DNA of 6,773 nt from Deltaproteobacteria bacterium. GTDB lineage: Bacteria > Myxococcota > XYA12-FULL-58-9 > JAUUZB01. The stretch spans positions 1 to 6,773 of the forward strand of contig JAUUZB010000218.1 in NCBI GenBank assembly GCA_030590185.1, given 5' to 3'. Position numbers and translations under genes: made by a program. This document shows, one piece after another, positions 6,531 through 6,773 of the stretch. Within the stretch, counting starts at the first letter, position 1, and every line of letters begins with the position of its first letter. Below the pieces are notes generated by a model. That model ran no database searches and was not told the DNA's origin. It was given only the letters and a program-made list of their open reading frames with translations.

Positions 6531-6773
6531 ACGGATGAGTCGGCTGTGCCGACGTGGGTCCAAAACCGATAAACGCAAAGGTGACGATCTCCTCGGCGAC
6601 CGCCTGAACGTCGAAGCGCTGCTCCGTGTCCCGGCCGAGCAGGGTCGCGGTGCGTAGCGCCATGCCGACGATGGCCTGGGCGATGATCTCCGAGCGGCAG
6701 GGGCGCGCAAAACCCTGGGCGATGGCGTGGTCGAGGTAGAACTGGGCGAGGGTGGCGAACTGATCGTAGACGC
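6529..6773 (-). CDS. TetR/AcrR-family transcriptional regulator, C-terminal 80 residues only
   Basis: The reading frame enters from the right edge and ends at TAG 6531-6529. The 80 visible residues form the helical ligand-binding and dimerisation part of a TetR regulator: YDQFATLAQFYLDHAIAQGF, then FARPCRSEIIAQAIVGMALR, then VQAVAEEIVTFAFIGFGPT. The pattern 'l...l..Ai..G..r......iiA.ai.Gm......l', a loop, and a final 'eeiv.f...G.g' is characteristic. The N-terminal helix-turn-helix is outside the window, so this is truncated by the window edge, not broken. TetR proteins usually repress neighbouring genes and are released by small ligands. The closely spaced 168-aa gene downstream is the visible candidate for co-regulation. 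Confidence 0.85.
   Translation of the reverse strand, partial: VYDQFATLAQFYLDHAIAQGFARPCRSEIIAQAIVGMALRTATLLGRDTEQRFDVQAVAEEIVTFAFIGFGPTSAQPTHP

Noticed and set aside
5995..6657. Plus-strand open frame of 220 codons across the 168-aa gene and the TetR end
   Set aside because: It spans two minus-strand genes that have a shared operon layout and an AGGAGG site. No domain pattern is visible on the plus strand.

Overview
This window is GC-rich DNA, most likely from the chromosome of a myxobacterium-like member of the old Deltaproteobacteria (Myxococcota or a relative). The main pointer is the left-hand gene, which joins Myxococcus-type cysteine-rich repeats to a long NHL beta-propeller. That architecture is typical of exported proteins in this group. 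No RNA genes, CRISPR arrays, insertion sequences or phage genes are visible.

Layout: (i) About half the window (1-3468) is one minus-strand gene for an exported protein: signal peptide, five Cys-rich repeats, then about 13 NHL-type blades running off the left edge. Its reading frame is broken about 48 codons after the start, and restoring two bases repairs a perfect repeat motif. (ii) A 209-bp divergent intergenic region (3469-3677) carries candidate promoters and two inverted repeats, one per direction. (iii) A plus-strand gene (3678-5105) encodes a 475-aa cytoplasmic protein with a helix-hairpin-helix region resembling DUF4332, an internal duplication, a charged helix and a small acidic or beta C-terminal part. 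(iv) Converging on it after 34 bp is a minus-strand gene (5140-5886) for a LabA-type NYN-domain ribonuclease-like protein with a C-terminal LOTUS/OST-HTH-like domain. (v) At the right end, a truncated TetR-family regulator (6529-6773) is followed 9 bp later on the same strand by a 168-aa beta-rich protein of uncertain function (6013-6519). These two look like an operon.

The genes do not form one recognisable pathway. The region reads as ordinary chromosomal context with three or four independent transcription units: an envelope or secreted propeller protein, a poorly characterised HhH protein, an RNA-processing-type NYN/LOTUS protein, and a TetR-controlled pair. The most notable points are the frameshift in the propeller gene, the 18-bp bulged palindrome lying inside the putative promoter of the HhH gene, the regular CX3CX3CX3C insert in the propeller, and the composite architecture of the 475-aa protein.
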